Source: Hyalella azteca (Eukaryota > Arthropoda > Malacostraca > Amphipoda > Hyalellidae). From it: a DNA stretch of 64,000 bases. The notes under the pieces are model-generated. The model saw only the letters and a list, made by a program, of their open reading frames with translations. It was not told where the DNA came from and searched no databases. How positions within the stretch are numbered: position 1 is the stretch's first letter; each line of letters opens with the position of its first letter. Both the position numbers and the translations under genes were made by a program. The DNA lies in NCBI RefSeq assembly GCF_000764305.2, contig NW_025938085.1:429403-493402 (forward strand), in the 5' to 3' direction. Positions 35,186-47,889 of the stretch are shown here, in pieces.

Positions 35186-37023
35186 GGGTAAACGAGGTAT
35201 ATTCTGACATCATTGGTAATTCCGACACTTCTCAACTTTTTTCCTTAATATTAAGCTTTGTCTTAGTTCCACGCATTCGTTGATGGTTGAAATAGTGACG
35301 TCATACTATTGCGCGCCATACTATTGCCAAAACACTAGAACTGGGACGTCTGGCAGGAAAATGTTGAGATCCAAAGAGAGACAGTGTGCATCACCCAGTG
35401 AGAACATCGAAAAACGTGTCAAAGTTGATAGTTGACCTTGCTCTACCAAATAGTGATAAACTGTTTGTGTATAAAGAATATTATGGTTTGAAATAAGTCT
35501 GTGAATATATTACGAATCCTTCAAGTATACTTGTATTTGCTGATTTCAAGTGGTAAATAAATTAATAGATGATTAAGTTAAGAGACAGTTTTAGACACAT
35601 AAAAACTAATTCCAACACAGCTTGGAATTGGGCACACAAAGCTCGTTCCGAGCTGTGTGCAAAAATTAAAATTTTCTTAATTAAAAGCTTAATAGCTCTT
35701 AATTAAAAGCCTAATTAAGTTGTGTTCAATATTCAATGGTGTTCTAATTCCGAGCTGTGTCATATTCCAATACAGCTCACACAGCGATCGGAATTTGAAC
35801 ACATGAGGGTCGGAATTACGAATTAGTTGAGTATGAAGCACGGCCGGAATTAGTCTCACAAAATGCCAAATTTAGTCACACACAGCGTCGGAATATATGG
35901 ATTTGGCAGGTTTGCATTCTAAAGGCTTTCAAATAAACATGGCAACATTTTGTGACGTTTCATTGTTGCTGGCGCGTAGTGCCGTGTTTTGAGAGTGACG
36001 TAAAGCAAACAGAACTCGAGTTGCGCATACAGTGATTTTTTATAGCCATTCATTTTTTGCTATGTCCTTAATGTGTTGGAATATACCACGTTTACCCTAT
36101 GCCAAATTTAGTCACACACAGCGTTGGAATTCAGGGAGTTTGTAGGTTTGAATTCTAAAGGCTTTTAAATAAATGTGGCAACAGTTTGTGACGTTTCATT
36201 GTTGCTGGAGTGTAGTGTGGTGTTTTGAGAGTGACATAAAGATATCAGAACTTGAGTTGTGCATACGGTCACATTTTGGTATTTCTTTCAATTAAGTGCA
36301 TCCAAAATAAGGGTGTTTTTCTTGTTTGATTATTTGTTTTTTGGGGGTGTAGATAAAGAATCTGAAATCTGTATTTGGCGGTCAGTATCGAAAAACCGAT
36401 TTTTATATATGCTGCTTTTTATATATTTTCTAAGATAAAATACAAGTTAAATCTTGGCCTCAATATCCGTGGATTCATAGCGTTTTTAACTTAGCCTTGG
36501 TGACCCATATACTCTTGCATATATACCATGACATTGCACGGCAACCACGACATTGCAACCACGGTTAGGTTAGGTTTTTTGCCGATTTTGCCTATTTTTG
36601 CCAGATTTTTTTTAGACGAATTAGAGCCTAGGGGAAAAAATCGGTTTTCCGATGTTGACCGCCAAAAACGGATTTCAGATTCTTTATCTACACCCCAAAA
36701 AACATATAATTAAAAAAACGCCCTTTTTTAGATGCACTTAATCTAAAGTATTACTGACATTTTTATAGCCATTCATTTCTTGGCCCATAGTGGCAAAGCA
36801 CAGAGTTTTTTAGACTCTCTCCCAAGTTCAATTTTGAGTACAATAAGTACTAGACCAGTAAAGTAGGATCATGGATACCAGAATTATCATACATAAGAAT
36901 TTGGTTCAAATGTCAAGTAAATGAGGACATTGAAAATGAACTGATTCTAAAAAATCTCTGGTTTGCCACTATGTTTCTTAACTTGCTACGTCCTTAATGT
37001 GTTGGAATATACCTCGTTTACCC
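35186..37023. mobile_element. Repeat family A, composite copy with partial tandem duplication
   Basis: Starts gggtaaacgaggtatattc after TA and ends gaatatacctcgtttaccc before TA, so it has about 19-bp terminal inverted repeats and a TA duplication. A full terminal repeat also occurs at 36080-36097. The sequence after it repeats the internal part from about 35863, so one and a half copies are joined. The second is split by the foldback at 36278-36755. No transposase frame is present. Confidence 0.8.
36278..36755. mobile_element. Foldback element with about 220-bp loop, nested in family A
   Basis: Two inverted arms of about 120 bp (core about 36333-36400 pairing with 36630-36705) contain ggggtgtagat, atctgaaat, ggcggtcag and aaaaccgatttt. 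They flank a unique loop. Likely 8-bp duplications are cacatttt (36270) and gacatttt (36756). It is the same family as the palindrome at 58376-58627. Confidence 0.8.
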
Positions 37024-37025
37024 TA

Positions 37026-37594
37026 GTCAAAAATTCCTGATTGCACTATTTCAGGTCCAGGATTAGAATTTTCCTAGCCTACTTGTTTCTGAAATCTTGT
37101 GGCTCCAACGTGACAAATTTTTAATACATTTGGAATCTGAATCTTGTGACCTGATGATCTGATCATCATAATCAGATCATGCACTTTGGTTAACGATTGG
37201 ATAGGGCACGACATAGGAGAGGAGGTAGCTAATTCATCTGGCAGAAATCTCGCAGTTCCAGAAATGGCAGAAAACCTCTAGTCGCAGCCCTAAAGGCTAA
37301 AGGTAGATGTTAGCACAGATGCACCATTTCCTAATCTTCTATTACTGCCATTAGCATTGACTTAGACTCTTTTGTTGAGGAGGTAGCTCAGGACTCAGGT
37401 AGGTACATTTTGGATTTTGCCTTTTGGTTGCTCTGGAATTTGGGCAAGAATTTACCCTACTGCATAACTCATGTATGAATCCAGAGTCAATGCTCTGCAA
37501 AGTGCAATCAGCTTAGGCCTTAGTAGTACACAGTAGTTACTTGTTAGTAGCTTCAGGTTTCACTTCCTACTAACATATTACAATGATAATTGAT
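37026..37594. other. Intergenic, nothing recognised
   Basis: AT-rich sequence between family A and the hAT element, without coding or repeat signal that I can identify. Confidence 0.4.
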
Positions 37595-37602
37595 ATTAAC
37601 CA

Positions 37603-38381
37603 CAGGGTTGGCAATGATTAGATCAAAATGATTAAATCATGTGATTAAATCACTTGATTTTTTTATAAAAAAATCATGATTTTTTTATTTTTTCAATTTA
37701 TTTGATTTTTTCATATATTTAAATATATTGAGTGGCAGTCTTTAATTTATATTGAGGTATTGTTATTCATGGTTTAGCATAAATGTACTATGAATGACAA
37801 ATTGGTATATAAACTTGTTGCCTTTAGTGTGTATTAGGTTCAAATAAATTGAATGTTTTTGGTACAGAGGCATCAAGCGTGCAAGTAGAGTCTGGTAGAT
37901 TTATAGGACATAAAACTAGTAGATCTATTGATAGTGCTGTGCACTGTGCTATCAGCTACCTATCTGTTATACGACTCTTCAATGTTTAGAAGATCTGCAT
38001 TCCTGAAGTGTTTTTGTATATTGAAGCCAGTTAATTGGTCAATATTTAGGTCATTACCTTGCTCCATACAAACTTTACAAAGCTAATGAATAGACTTACC
38101 AATAATTGTTTACCCAAAAATCCCTAACAGGCCACCAAAAATCCCACCACCTTGGCCTGTTGGCCATTATTGAAGGCAATAAGTGCCCTTTTTAGCCATC
38201 CATTATGATCCATATACTGTTATTGTTAGTAGGCTAATTGCAACATAAAAAAATAACACTTCAAAACGACAAAAAAATTGAAAAAAATCAAAAAAATCAA
38301 ATAAATAAAAAAATTCATGAAAAAATCAAATAAATCATTGATTTTTTATTTAAAAAAAAATCAAAAAAATCGCCAACCCTG
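37603..38381. mobile_element. hAT-like MITE with perfect 8-bp target duplication
   Basis: Termini cagggttggca... and ...cgccaaccctg are inverted. The 8-bp direct repeat attaacca lies at 37595-37602 and 38382-38389. The subterminal parts are AT-rich runs of inverted aatcaaaaaaatc/gattttttt, so the whole can fold. There is no coding frame. Confidence 0.93.
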
Positions 38382-38986
38382 ATTAACCATTAAAAAAAGA
38401 TTTCACTCGTTACTGGTTCGAAGTCTGGTTGATGAATGCCAAGTTATGACAATTACTTAGTTAACTTTGTTTTAAAACATTTATCATTAACAAAGATGTA
38501 AGTAATGAAGTCCATGGATTTCATTACTATTCAATACAGTTACAACTAAAGGAAAGATCTTCTTCTTCTTCTTTTCAAGGTGTCCACGTTGGGTGGACTG
38601 AAAGCCACAGGACAGCCACAAGCATGACCTTTGGGCCTGAGAGCTTATGTTATGTTGGACTTTTTGGTAAGGAAAGCTGGCCTCTTTGTCCTTGTTTGTA
38701 CAAGGTCAATAGAGGTGATGGATGAGCTTGACAGCATGTAAGAGAGAATTTACACATGACATGGATAAGTTACATGCACACAGAACACAGATGGCTGTAT
38801 GCAGTTACTCAGAAAAGTTGCACATGACATGATCATTGCTCCTCAGAACTGAGCACTAGATTTAACAGTTAAGTTAGATAGATTTATACACATAGGATGA
38901 CATAGATTATGCACGTACACAAACATATACAATATACATAGATACACTCATACATATATAAGCTTCATTTTGATATTTTGGCACCT

Positions 38987-41900
38987 ATCTAAAGTTCACT
39001 GAGCCTCCCTGATTTCAAAATGAAAACAGTCAAAAGTTGAAAGATTTTCCTTTGCACATCATCATTAAAGTTCCCTCCCCCCAAAAGTTCACACAGGGAA
39101 AATTGTACATTTATACATCTTAAATTAGTTTCCAGGTCTTGTCTGGGCTGCGCATGTCGCTGACAATGCAGCAGATAGTGCTCAATTGTGTCCACTGTGT
39201 TGCAGATAGTACATTGGTCAGAATCGCTCATGTTGAATCTGTGCAAGTGACTTCTGATGCCAGCATGTCCAATCCTGAGTCGGGCAGCAGCACACTCTAG
39301 TCTGCGTGACTTCAGGCAGAGCCAGGGTTGCAGCCTGGGTTCCTCCATGTTGTTGCTCAGAAAAGTTCCCTTCTCAGTACAGGCAACAGAGGCCTTCCAT
39401 ATTCTGGTCCAGTGCTTGTGTAGTTTGCCTCTGAGGTCGGTGAGGGACTCTTTCAGGCTCAGTGTACTCAAGGCTGAGTGGGCATTGTTATGACCCATGT
39501 TGGCTGCTCTGTCTGCCACTTCATTGCCCCGGACCCCAGAGTGCCCTCAAACCCATTGCAGAATGATGGGGGCCTGCCTTTTATAGATGATATCTTGTAT
39601 TTTGTAAACATACTCCTTGTACGAAGGGTTGGTATTGTATTGCTGACTGCCTGCAAAGCTGACTGAGAATCAGTCAACAGAAGGATGCTTTGCGTGCTGA
39701 GCCTTGGATCTAAACAGGAGAACCGCAGAGCCATGAGAATGGCGAAAAGCTCTGAGCCAAGGACAGTATGAGCTGGGTTCAGCCTCCAGGTAGTAGCACT
39801 TTGGATACTTGGTATACACATAGCTACTGCAGTGGAGCCATTACTGAGTTTTGACCCGTCTGTATAGATGTGAACATAAGAAGACAAATTTTCTAGGCAG
39901 TACTCATTGAAAATGCCTCTGCTGGCACCTGTAGGGGCTTCCCGGCTGCAGGTGCCTTGGGTGGATATCTTGATGTGCAGCTCCAAGTTGAAATGTGGTG
40001 GAATAGGCGAAATGTTGGGAGTTGAAATTCTTCTGAGGATGGGCATGGCTCAGGTGGATGAAAGTTTTCTGCCTCTTGCAGAGAAATAACTGGTGCCTTG
40101 TGTGACAACACCAGTCTCATGACATATTTCGTTTCCTGCCATGCTCTCAGGACAGCACAATATTTTTAGCTACCACTTCATGAACAAGTAATCAAATCTG
40201 ACCTCCAGTGGAGGTATATGGGCTTTAATCTCCAAAGATGACATAGGAGAGGTGTTGCAAGCTCCAAGTACAATTCTTAGTGCACTGGACTGAATAACTT
40301 TGAGCTTCTTCGAGTGTTTTGATGCAATATCATCAAGTCTGAACAATACACAGCCATACTCAAGCTTGCTGCGAATGAAACTTATGTATACCTGCCGGAG
40401 TAAGAGTCTTGATGCACCCCAGCTGCTGCCCGAGAGGGCTCGCAGAGGCGCTAGTCTGCGCAGACAATCGTTTTTCAGATGTGCAATGTGTGCCTGAAAA
40501 GTGAGCTTAGGGGCATCAAAGAGGATGCCCAGAACCCTCTGCACAGGCACATGTGTGATGGCATGGTTTGATATGAGGATATTTACGGGTGGCACATTAC
40601 GCGTTTTAGTGAAAAGTTGAAGAGAGCTTTTTAATGGGTTGATAGTAAACTGCCATTTCTTAAGCCAAATGTCGAGTGAATCTAAACAGCGTTGCATAAT
40701 CTGCTGAGCAGATCCCTCAGTATCCTTAGTATTTGTTTGGGACATAGCAGTCCCAGGCCATGATGGATCACCGCCTCTGATTATCGTTCATCTGCCCTCA
40801 TTTGGGCCACCTGATGCACGATGCTGTTGCTTGCTTCTCGCCGCTGGTAGTGTTGTAGGGGAGGTCGATCTGGAATTGTGCTCAGGAACACGTCTAGCTG
40901 TCTCTTGAAGGTCTCCAGGGTGAACTCCCCCTCTCTTAGATCCCTTGGTAGGGCATTCCTCAGTGTCTGAGACCCCAGCCAATGTGATGTTGTCAGCATA
41001 TGAGAGGACTCTCACTTGTGGGGATTTAGGAAGATCACTCATCATTATGTTGAAAAGTGTTGGGGAAAGAACTGCACCTTGCGGGAGCCCCCTACTTAGT
41101 GTTTGCCTATCAGAAAGGCAGTTCCAATCTGCACAGAAGATTGGTACTTCTGTTTTTCAAATAGTGGTATATCCATCTAATTAGTTGTGGTTCCAACTAC
41201 AATTTTATCATCTTGTAGAGCAGACCATGGTGCCATACACAGTCAAAGGCTCCTTGTATATCCAGGTAGACAACCAAACTATATTTTCCACCTGTTGTTG
41301 CCTGTCTGATAATGTGAGTTAGAACAGCCAGTAGGTCTGTTGTACTTCTACCACGACGGTAGCCAGTTTGTGTAGCTGGAAACGTGTTTCTTGATTCAAT
41401 ATGATGTTCAATTCTTTTCTGAATTATTTTCTCCATGAGTTTTCCAATGCAGGACAGCAAAGCTATGGGTCTATAGGATTTGGTCTGAGCTGGATTCTTA
41501 CCTGGCTTTAGTATTGGGCATATGACTCCCCTTTTCCATGCAGCTGGCACAACTCCACAAACAAAGCTAGTGTTAAATAGGTTGAGAAGTTCTATTTTGA
41601 TGTAGTCGGGGCTCCTTGTTAAAAAAGTATTCACAATAAGGTCATCACCTGGCGAAGTGTTCCTTGATGATTGGATAACCCTCTGGAGCTCATGGAGACT
41701 GATGTCAGGGCATTGTGGTGTACCAGCGCATGATACTACACTCTCCACGCTGTTGATCACTTCCTCATCTGCTGCCCGATCCTCTGCAGAAACACAGCCA
41801 TGAGTGAATTGGTCCAGAAAAAGTGCAGCTATTTCCTCACTTGTTGTGTGTTGGTTGCCAATAGGAAAGTTTGTTGAGCCTTGCTTCCCACTAATGCTCT

Positions 41901-43049
41901 TAATTGCTCGCCACACCTTTGATGTAGGAGTAGTACTTCCTAGAGACTCTGTAAATTTGGTCCAACTCTCTTTCTTCTTTTTCAGAGCCATATGTTTGGC
42001 AATTGCGACACATCTTTTGTAGGAAATCAGGTTTGCAGAAGTAGGATGACTCCAAAGTTTGTTTTTTTCTCTTTTCCTGTTTGCAACAGCAGTTCTACAC
42101 TCTTGGTCCCACCATGGTGTGGTTCGGTGACACCGTCTAGAGCCAGACGTCCTTGGAATGCAGTCTTTAGCAATGTTAATGATTTTGTTGGTGATGCATT
42201 GGTTTAGAGTATCAACGTCTAGTGGGGCAAGCATCTCTGATAGGGGTTCTCTGTCTTAGGAAAACGATGTGGTCCACTTGGCCCAGTTGGCTTGTTTCAT
42301 AACCCAGTTTTGTCAAGGATTGATGCTTTGCTTGGCACACCCAAAGCCAAAAGTTATCTCCGTGGGGAAGTGGTCACTTCCTATGTCAGTTCCTCTTCGC
42401 ATCTCTCCAAGGACACCCAAACTATGAGTTGCCATACACAGATCATGACAGGAAGCTGTTCCAGAGCGGTTGTCGATATATGTTGGGAAGTCTTTGTCAT
42501 TTAGCAATACAAGGTTATGGATTTCTAGTAGTTTTTCAATGTTCCTACCAGTTGGATTGATCCTGTTGTGGGAGTCCCACAAATGTGAATGTCCGTTGAA
42601 GTCACCAATGAGAATGTAGCTTTTCCCAAGCTGGTTAGTATAATGCTGCAGTTCCTCAAGTGTTATATTTTTTTGCATGGATTATATACATTCAGAATGT
42701 TTATACAATCTGATTTATTAAATATTTCAACCAATTGACATTCTAAGAAACCAGATGGGAATGGAACCACCTGCTTATGTTGAATTCTGACATCCTCTCT
42801 TATGAGAATTCCCAGTCCTCCCTTCTCTCCATGTCTATGCAGCCATGATGTTTGGTATCCAAGGAATTTTGGCTCATTTTTCTTTAACCAGGTTTCACAC
42901 AGACATACTATGTCTGGTTTTCTGGTGTATACGTGGATTTTTAGTTCAGAAACCTTGCCCCTGAGACCATTGCAGTTCAATTGAAAAATTTATAGTTGGG
43001 ACTCTAGTACACTGGGTTGCTGAATCAAATTTAGATTTGAGTAGGACAT
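38987..43049 (-). pseudogene. I-type LINE ORF2: endonuclease, RT, RNase H
   Basis: Endonuclease (42313-42990): PDIVCLCETWL, ILIGDFNGHSHLWDS and GSDHFPTEI. Reverse transcriptase (41000-42234): YRPIALLSCIGKLMEKII, QTGYRRGRSTTDLLAVLTH and YLDIQGAFDCVWHHGLL. The catalytic YADD box reads YADN here. RNase H (39468-40046): HIYTDGSKL, LGSELFAILMALRF and LLLTDSQSAL, then a TGA before GHSGVRGNEVADRAA. The C-terminus (38989-39519) has CTICNTVDTIEHYLLHC. Several frameshifts, stops and the nested 233-bp insertion show it is inactive. Confidence 0.9.
40725..40957 (-). mobile_element. 5'-truncated LINE 3' fragment inserted in ORF2
   Basis: Encodes LRNALPRDLREGEFTLETFK, RQLDVFLSTIPDRPP and [16 protein letters not shown], the C-terminus of a different LINE family, followed by its short 3' UTR. 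It is flanked by ga(c/t)actgagg at 40958-40967 and 40715-40724. Removing it joins TLAGVSDTE to GSAQQIMQRC in frame. The same 3' end is found at 8052-8155. Confidence 0.85.
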
Positions 43050-43115
43050 TTAAATTTTCTTCTTTTTTGAGGTTCTTGTAGTCTTATTTTGTCTCTTTGG
43101 AAGAGATTGCAGTTG

Positions 43116-43905
43116 TTGTTGTTGTTGTTGTGGTTCCCCGGTCTCAATTTTACAAGAGACCCCCCTCGCGCAAGTACGACACCACCGACAGGGGGTCACT
43201 CCAGAGCTGTAGGGTCGAGGTTATGTGGTGGTGGTGTCTGAGGTCCTGCCAGAGCGGACATTCCAGGAGAATGTGAGTGATTGTGTGGGGAGCTCTCTGG
43301 CAGGATGGGCAGGACTTTACTGATGTCTATTGTAAGTAGTAGTGTTCTGTGTGCGGGTTTGCGGGAATTGATGCCATCGTTTATGCTTTGTGTGAGGTTT
43401 GTGAGTAGTGTTGTGGTCGAGTGGTGAGGTCTGAATCCGTGTTGTGTTGGAGAAAGTGTAATGTGCGGAGTGGCTGTGTTCAGTATGAGGTGCTCTATAA
43501 CTTTTGAAGGTGTACAGAGTAGTGTGATTGGTCTGTATTAGGCGGCCTCAGTGGGTGGTTTGTTGGGTTTGAGAAGTGTGATTATTTTGCCAATTTTCCA
43601 GATGTATGGTATTTTGGAGTGTGAGTAGGAGAAGTTGGCAATGTTTGTAAGTGACGTGATTCCGTGTGGGCCAAGGTGTTTAAAGTGTATGTTTGTGATG
43701 TTGTCGGGCCCAGCAGCGGAAGTTTTTAATTTGTTGTATGACCCTTTTGGTGTCGTTTGTAGTGGCTAGGGTAGCTGTTGGGTCTAGTGGAAATTGTTGT
43801 TTGCGTCTGATGATGTGTCTGTCTTCTTTGTATTTGGGTAACCTACTTATGTTTGCGTAGTGTTGTATTAGGATGTTTGCTTGCATATGTTTGCTTAGGA
43901 TGTTT
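43116..43905 (-). mobile_element. Second LINE (RT fragment) inserted in ORF1, 44-bp target duplication
   Basis: The minus-strand frame has AAGPDNITNIHFKHLG, then IWKIGKIITLLKPNKPP, RPITLLCTPSKVIEHLI and HGFRPHHSTTTLL, so RT blocks 1-3 of another non-LTR element. Its 3' end is an (ACA)n tail (gttgttgttgttg on the plus strand). A 44-bp exact direct repeat, gttcttgtagtc...attgcagttg, lies at 43072-43115 and 43906-43949. Confidence 0.9.
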
Positions 43906-45359
43906 GTTCTTGTAGTCTTATTTTGTCTCTTTGGAAGAGATTGCAGTTGCTCTGAGTTGCTGGGTTTACTTATTTGATGGTTCAATTTTGGGTTGCTATT
44001 GTTTTTCTTGCCCCCTTCCATGCAAATGTTTGAGGGGCCAGAACTGGTAGGCAAACAAACAGCTGATGAGGTTGCCTCAATTGTAGTTGGTTCTGCAGCA
44101 ATGGTGGACTCAGCATGAAGTTCCCCCAGCAGAGCTTCTGCCACCTCATTGCCAAAGTGTTTCCTGGTCGCACTGATGGTTAGCAGTTCTTTCCCTTTTT
44201 TTGTTTTCTTTTGATAAATCTGTTAGGACAATTTCTTTCAGAAACTTGGAAAGTTAGATGCTGAGTTTCTGGATTTCACTTCTGATTAAGGTTGTAAGGG
44301 TGGCTGTTGCCTCTTCCATTGAGGGCGTTTCCGCAACTGTATTGGTGGGACCATGATTTGAGGCTTGTGTTGCACTTGCCTTGGTCACTTGGCTATAGGT
44401 GTTCTCTACTGATGGTATGGTGCTTGGATAGGGTAAACTGCTTTGATAGGAGCCTTGAGATTTGTGCACTTCTGCTTGAATGGTATTGATCTGGAGTAGG
44501 CTTTTCTGAGGCATTGCCAGCTGAGATGCTTGGCCACTTGGACTGTTTTGGAGAGGTCTTCCTGAACTGAGGCTGTGGTGTACCGAGTTGGTTTGCTTTA
44601 GGGCTAAATCATACGACATTCCGCTTCTTGTCAATGCATCTATGGCCTTGGCTTGCATGTTATATTGGCAGTCTCGGTGGCTGGCAATGTGTGGCCCTCC
44701 ACAGTTTGCGCACTTGTATGTTGTTGACTTGCACACATCTTTAGAATGATTCCCGGCACAGAGCAGACGTTCAGGGGCAGTGCACCCACTTGAAAGGTGT
44801 CTATGTCGCTGGCACCTGTAGCATCTGAGGGGTGGTGGGTTGAAATCTCTCACTCTGTAAGAAATAAAACCAAAAATGGCTTTTTCTGGTATTTGTTTGC
44901 CTTCAAAATCCAGCTTGAGGACTAAGGAGTCTTCTTTTGATGCTCCAGAAAATTTTGAGAGTCTGGAGATCCTGATTATCTTACAAGCTTGTCTTTGCAT
45001 ATTTAAAAGGTCATTGAGGTCAACATCATGCCCAACAGGACCAATGACTCCTGAGCAGGTGTTTTCTAAATCAGATGATGGTCTATAGCATTGAACTTGC
45101 CATTGTCCAAAATTCATGGTAGATAGCAAGGTTTTTATTGCCTCTTCTTCATTGGGATTGAATTCCACGGCCAAAATGTTACCCCTTTTGTTGATCCGCA
45201 CGTCTTTGACAGAAGAATCTTGAATTATTTTCTTCAATTCTTTAGCAACCAAGACTGGGTTTAGGGAAATTTTATTTGCGTACAAAGATGTTTGCTTGAT
45301 CAGTACTGTATTTTGATTTCCAGTTGACTGAGAAGTTAAATTTGAGGGAAAGGCTTTAA

Positions 45360-45891
45360 CCCTTTCACAGGTAAGTTACCATATCTGATCACTTGAAATT
45401 GCGTCACAAAAAGCCTCACCACGGCTTCCTGTTTGTTTTTGAGGCATCCTTATAATGCCTCAGCCAATCACTAATTATCTGACCATCGTTCTATCTATAG
45501 CATCACCAACTGCAAAGTCCACAAATTGAAATACGAGCATTTAAATGAAGGTTTTGACTCGGACAATGGAACTGACGCTCTTTCCGCATTTTCTTCAAAA
45601 GGTAGAAGTATCGATATATATATCTATTTGTTATGGCAACTTGATTAAATTTAATTAAATTAAATTTTTATGTTTCTAATTTTTCATTTGCATAAACTGA
45701 ATTTTAATTATAAACAAAAATTTTGTGTACTGATCGCATTTATTGAATTCTTCAAGTGCGATTTAAACCTTCAATAGGCAAACTTTGCAAAAATTCATGG
45801 GAATAAATATATTGTATAATACTACTTACTTTCTTGAAATGGTTTCTGAAATTTTAATTTCTGGATATTTCAATGCTTGCCCGCTAAAGGG
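45360..45891. mobile_element. piggyBac-like MITE, TTAA duplication
   Basis: The element begins ccctttcacagg and ends cccgctaaaggg. It is bounded by TTAA at 45356-45359 and 45892-45895. CCCTTT ends with TTAA target duplication are the piggyBac signature. It is 532 bp and non-coding, and it splits the LINE ORF1. Confidence 0.88.
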
Positions 45892-46188
45892 TTAAGGTGC
45901 TTATTGTTTGAGAATGGTCCAACTGGTTTTGGACTGATTCCTGTTAGGGGGCTGAATGAATTCATTGAATTGTCTAGTTCTTCTTCTGATTCCATGCTCT
46001 TCTGTTGTTTGCGTCCACTTAAGTTTTGGGGTTTTGTCACCTGATGTGTTTCTGTGCCAGCTCTAGCAGAAAAGTTGTAACCATCAAGTCCATTTCACAT
46101 TTGAAGGCTTTTCATTCATTTCCTGATTTCCATGTCATCTAGCAACAAGCCAGGTGGCGGGATCACATGAGAACTTGAGGTACAGGTA

Positions 46189-46805
46189 GGGTAAACGCGG
46201 TATATTACGACATCGTAGGTAATTCTGTCACTTCTCTAGTTTTTCCTTTATATTAAGCTTTGTTTTAGTTCCAGGCGTTCATTGATGGTTGAAATGGTGA
46301 CGTCATACATTTGCGTGTCGAAATACTGCAAAAACACTAGGTCTTAGCTTTGTACAAAAATTGGAATTTGCTTAATTAAAAGCCTAATAGCTGTTAATTA
46401 AAACGTAATTAAGTAGTGTTCAATATTCGTTAGTGTTCTAATTCAAAGCTGTGTTGTATCCCAATACAGCTCACACAGCAAACAGAATTTGAATACGTTG
46501 ATGTCGGCATTACGTATCAGTTAAATTTGAAGCGCTGACGCAATACGACTTACCACGTGTCGAATATTGCCACACACAGTGACGGAATATAGGGATTTGG
46601 TAGCCTGGTAGGTTCCCATTCTAAAGGCTTTTTAATAAATATGGCAACATTTTGTGACGTTTCATCGTTGCTGACGCGTAGTGAAGTGTTTTGAGAGTCA
46701 TGTGAAGGCAACAGAACTTACATAACGCATACGTTTTTTTTATAGTTTTTCATTTCTCAATGCGTCCTTAATGTGTAGAAATATACCGCGTTTAGCCGTT
46801 TACCC
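46189..46805. mobile_element. Repeat family A, second copy, inserted in LINE ORF1
   Basis: Ends gggtaaacgcggtatatt and (inverted) cgtttaccc, bounded by TA at 46187 and 46806. The interior matches 35186-36097 with deletions. Removing it restores ORF1 around PETPTQGTCTSSSH. Confidence 0.88.
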
Positions 46806-46950
46806 TACCTTGTGTTGGCGTTTCTGGGATAATGTCCTCTTCATCATCTTCAGGCAGGTCGGGATCAGATCCCAGCATGGTGCTGGTATTATGGTATCAG
46901 GTATCTTGATGCAGACAAAATTTTTCAGATAAACACAGGAGAAACAACAA

Positions 46951-47889
46951 TGGTCATCCAATACTTAGGTCAGATGGTCATGGAATTATTACAGAAAAAA
47001 AACAGTAATATTAAGAATCAAGTTGAATATGTAGCATACACTGGACTATAAATTGCAATACAGCCTATACAGGTACAACCGTACACAAAATTCTGGTACA
47101 GTTATACCACTTATACGAGTTGATGAATAGCCTACTGTGATACAGATAGCTACAATCAATCAATGAAGTACATAAACAATGCAATTAATACAAGTTATAC
47201 AACACACATAAATACAATAATGATTGAATTAATAATAATGACAAAACCAAGCCAGTTTTTGCTACCTGTACAGCTGTACTGATCTAATTTCTAGCTGGCT
47301 CGCAAACCTACTCCAGTCCTACCTACTGCCTCTTCCCGTCAATCCCGTGACGAGAAGAGGAGGGGGGAGGGGCGAGAGTCGAGAAAGCCAGCCGGGTTCT
47401 TGAAATTGAACACTAAGCCATGGCTAATATACTCGTGGTATAAAGAAAAGTACAATACAAAATCAAGTTAGTGAATGTATAACCGTAATAGTTTACAATA
47501 TTATGTTTAAACGCGAAAGAAATCGTTACGTTGATCACGATTCACAGAGCACAATCTGAAGATGTTTGCCGTATGAACGCCGCGGACTCTCTCTCAAAAT
47601 GAAATATCATTAGGCTACGTTGTTTAACTTGTTTCACAAAGCGCCCTCATACAATAAGAATTATGGAACCGGGACGCTCGAGGAAAAACCGGAACCGGTT
47701 TTCTACTTGAACTGCTGTTCATAAAAATGGAATATATGAAGAATTATAGAATAGAAGTGTCGGCGTTGAAGACATTGGCCCATGGCCTGTTGCCGATTCT
47801 TGAACTTTTCGTGACTTGATTCACAAGGGATCCGGCCTTTGGAACCCGATCTTTCCATAACTGTCGATTGATTGAGATAGCTGCTGGAC
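46951..47889. other. Intergenic/LINE flanks, nothing further recognised
   Basis: May include the 5' UTR of the I-type LINE and the 3' UTR of the LINE at 47890. A short inverted repeat (ctcttcccgtca / tgacgagaagag) occurs near 47332. Confidence 0.4.

Larger units (their letters stand above)
43950..46878 (-). pseudogene. I-type LINE ORF1 (gag-like, zinc knuckles), interrupted
   Basis: Probable ATG at 46878 (MLGSDPDLPEDDEEDIIPET). It continues past the TA element as SSSHVIPPPGLLLDDMEIRK, then SMESEEELDNSMNSFSPLTG up to the piggyBac-like MITE, then the long frame 44254-45285. That frame has an RNA-binding-like part and zinc knuckles: CYRCQRHRHLSSGC (C-X2-C-X4-H-X4-C), a weakened second knuckle around CAGNHSKDVC, and CANCGGPHIASHRDC. 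A downstream segment EALLGELHAESTIA to LQSLPKRQNKT leads into the nested LINE. Confidence 0.85.
38562..46950 (-). mobile_element. I-type non-LTR retrotransposon, disrupted by nested insertions
   Basis: Two-ORF LINE: a gag-like ORF1 with zinc knuckles, then an ORF2 with endonuclease, reverse transcriptase, RNase H and a C-terminal Cys/His motif. The RNase H domain points to the I-group of LINEs. The 3' end on the minus strand has a (GAA)n tail near 38562-38575. Inserted into it are a TA-flanked element (46189-46805), a piggyBac-like MITE (45360-45891), another LINE (43116-43905) and a LINE 3' fragment (40725-40957). The 5' limit is uncertain. Confidence 0.9.
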
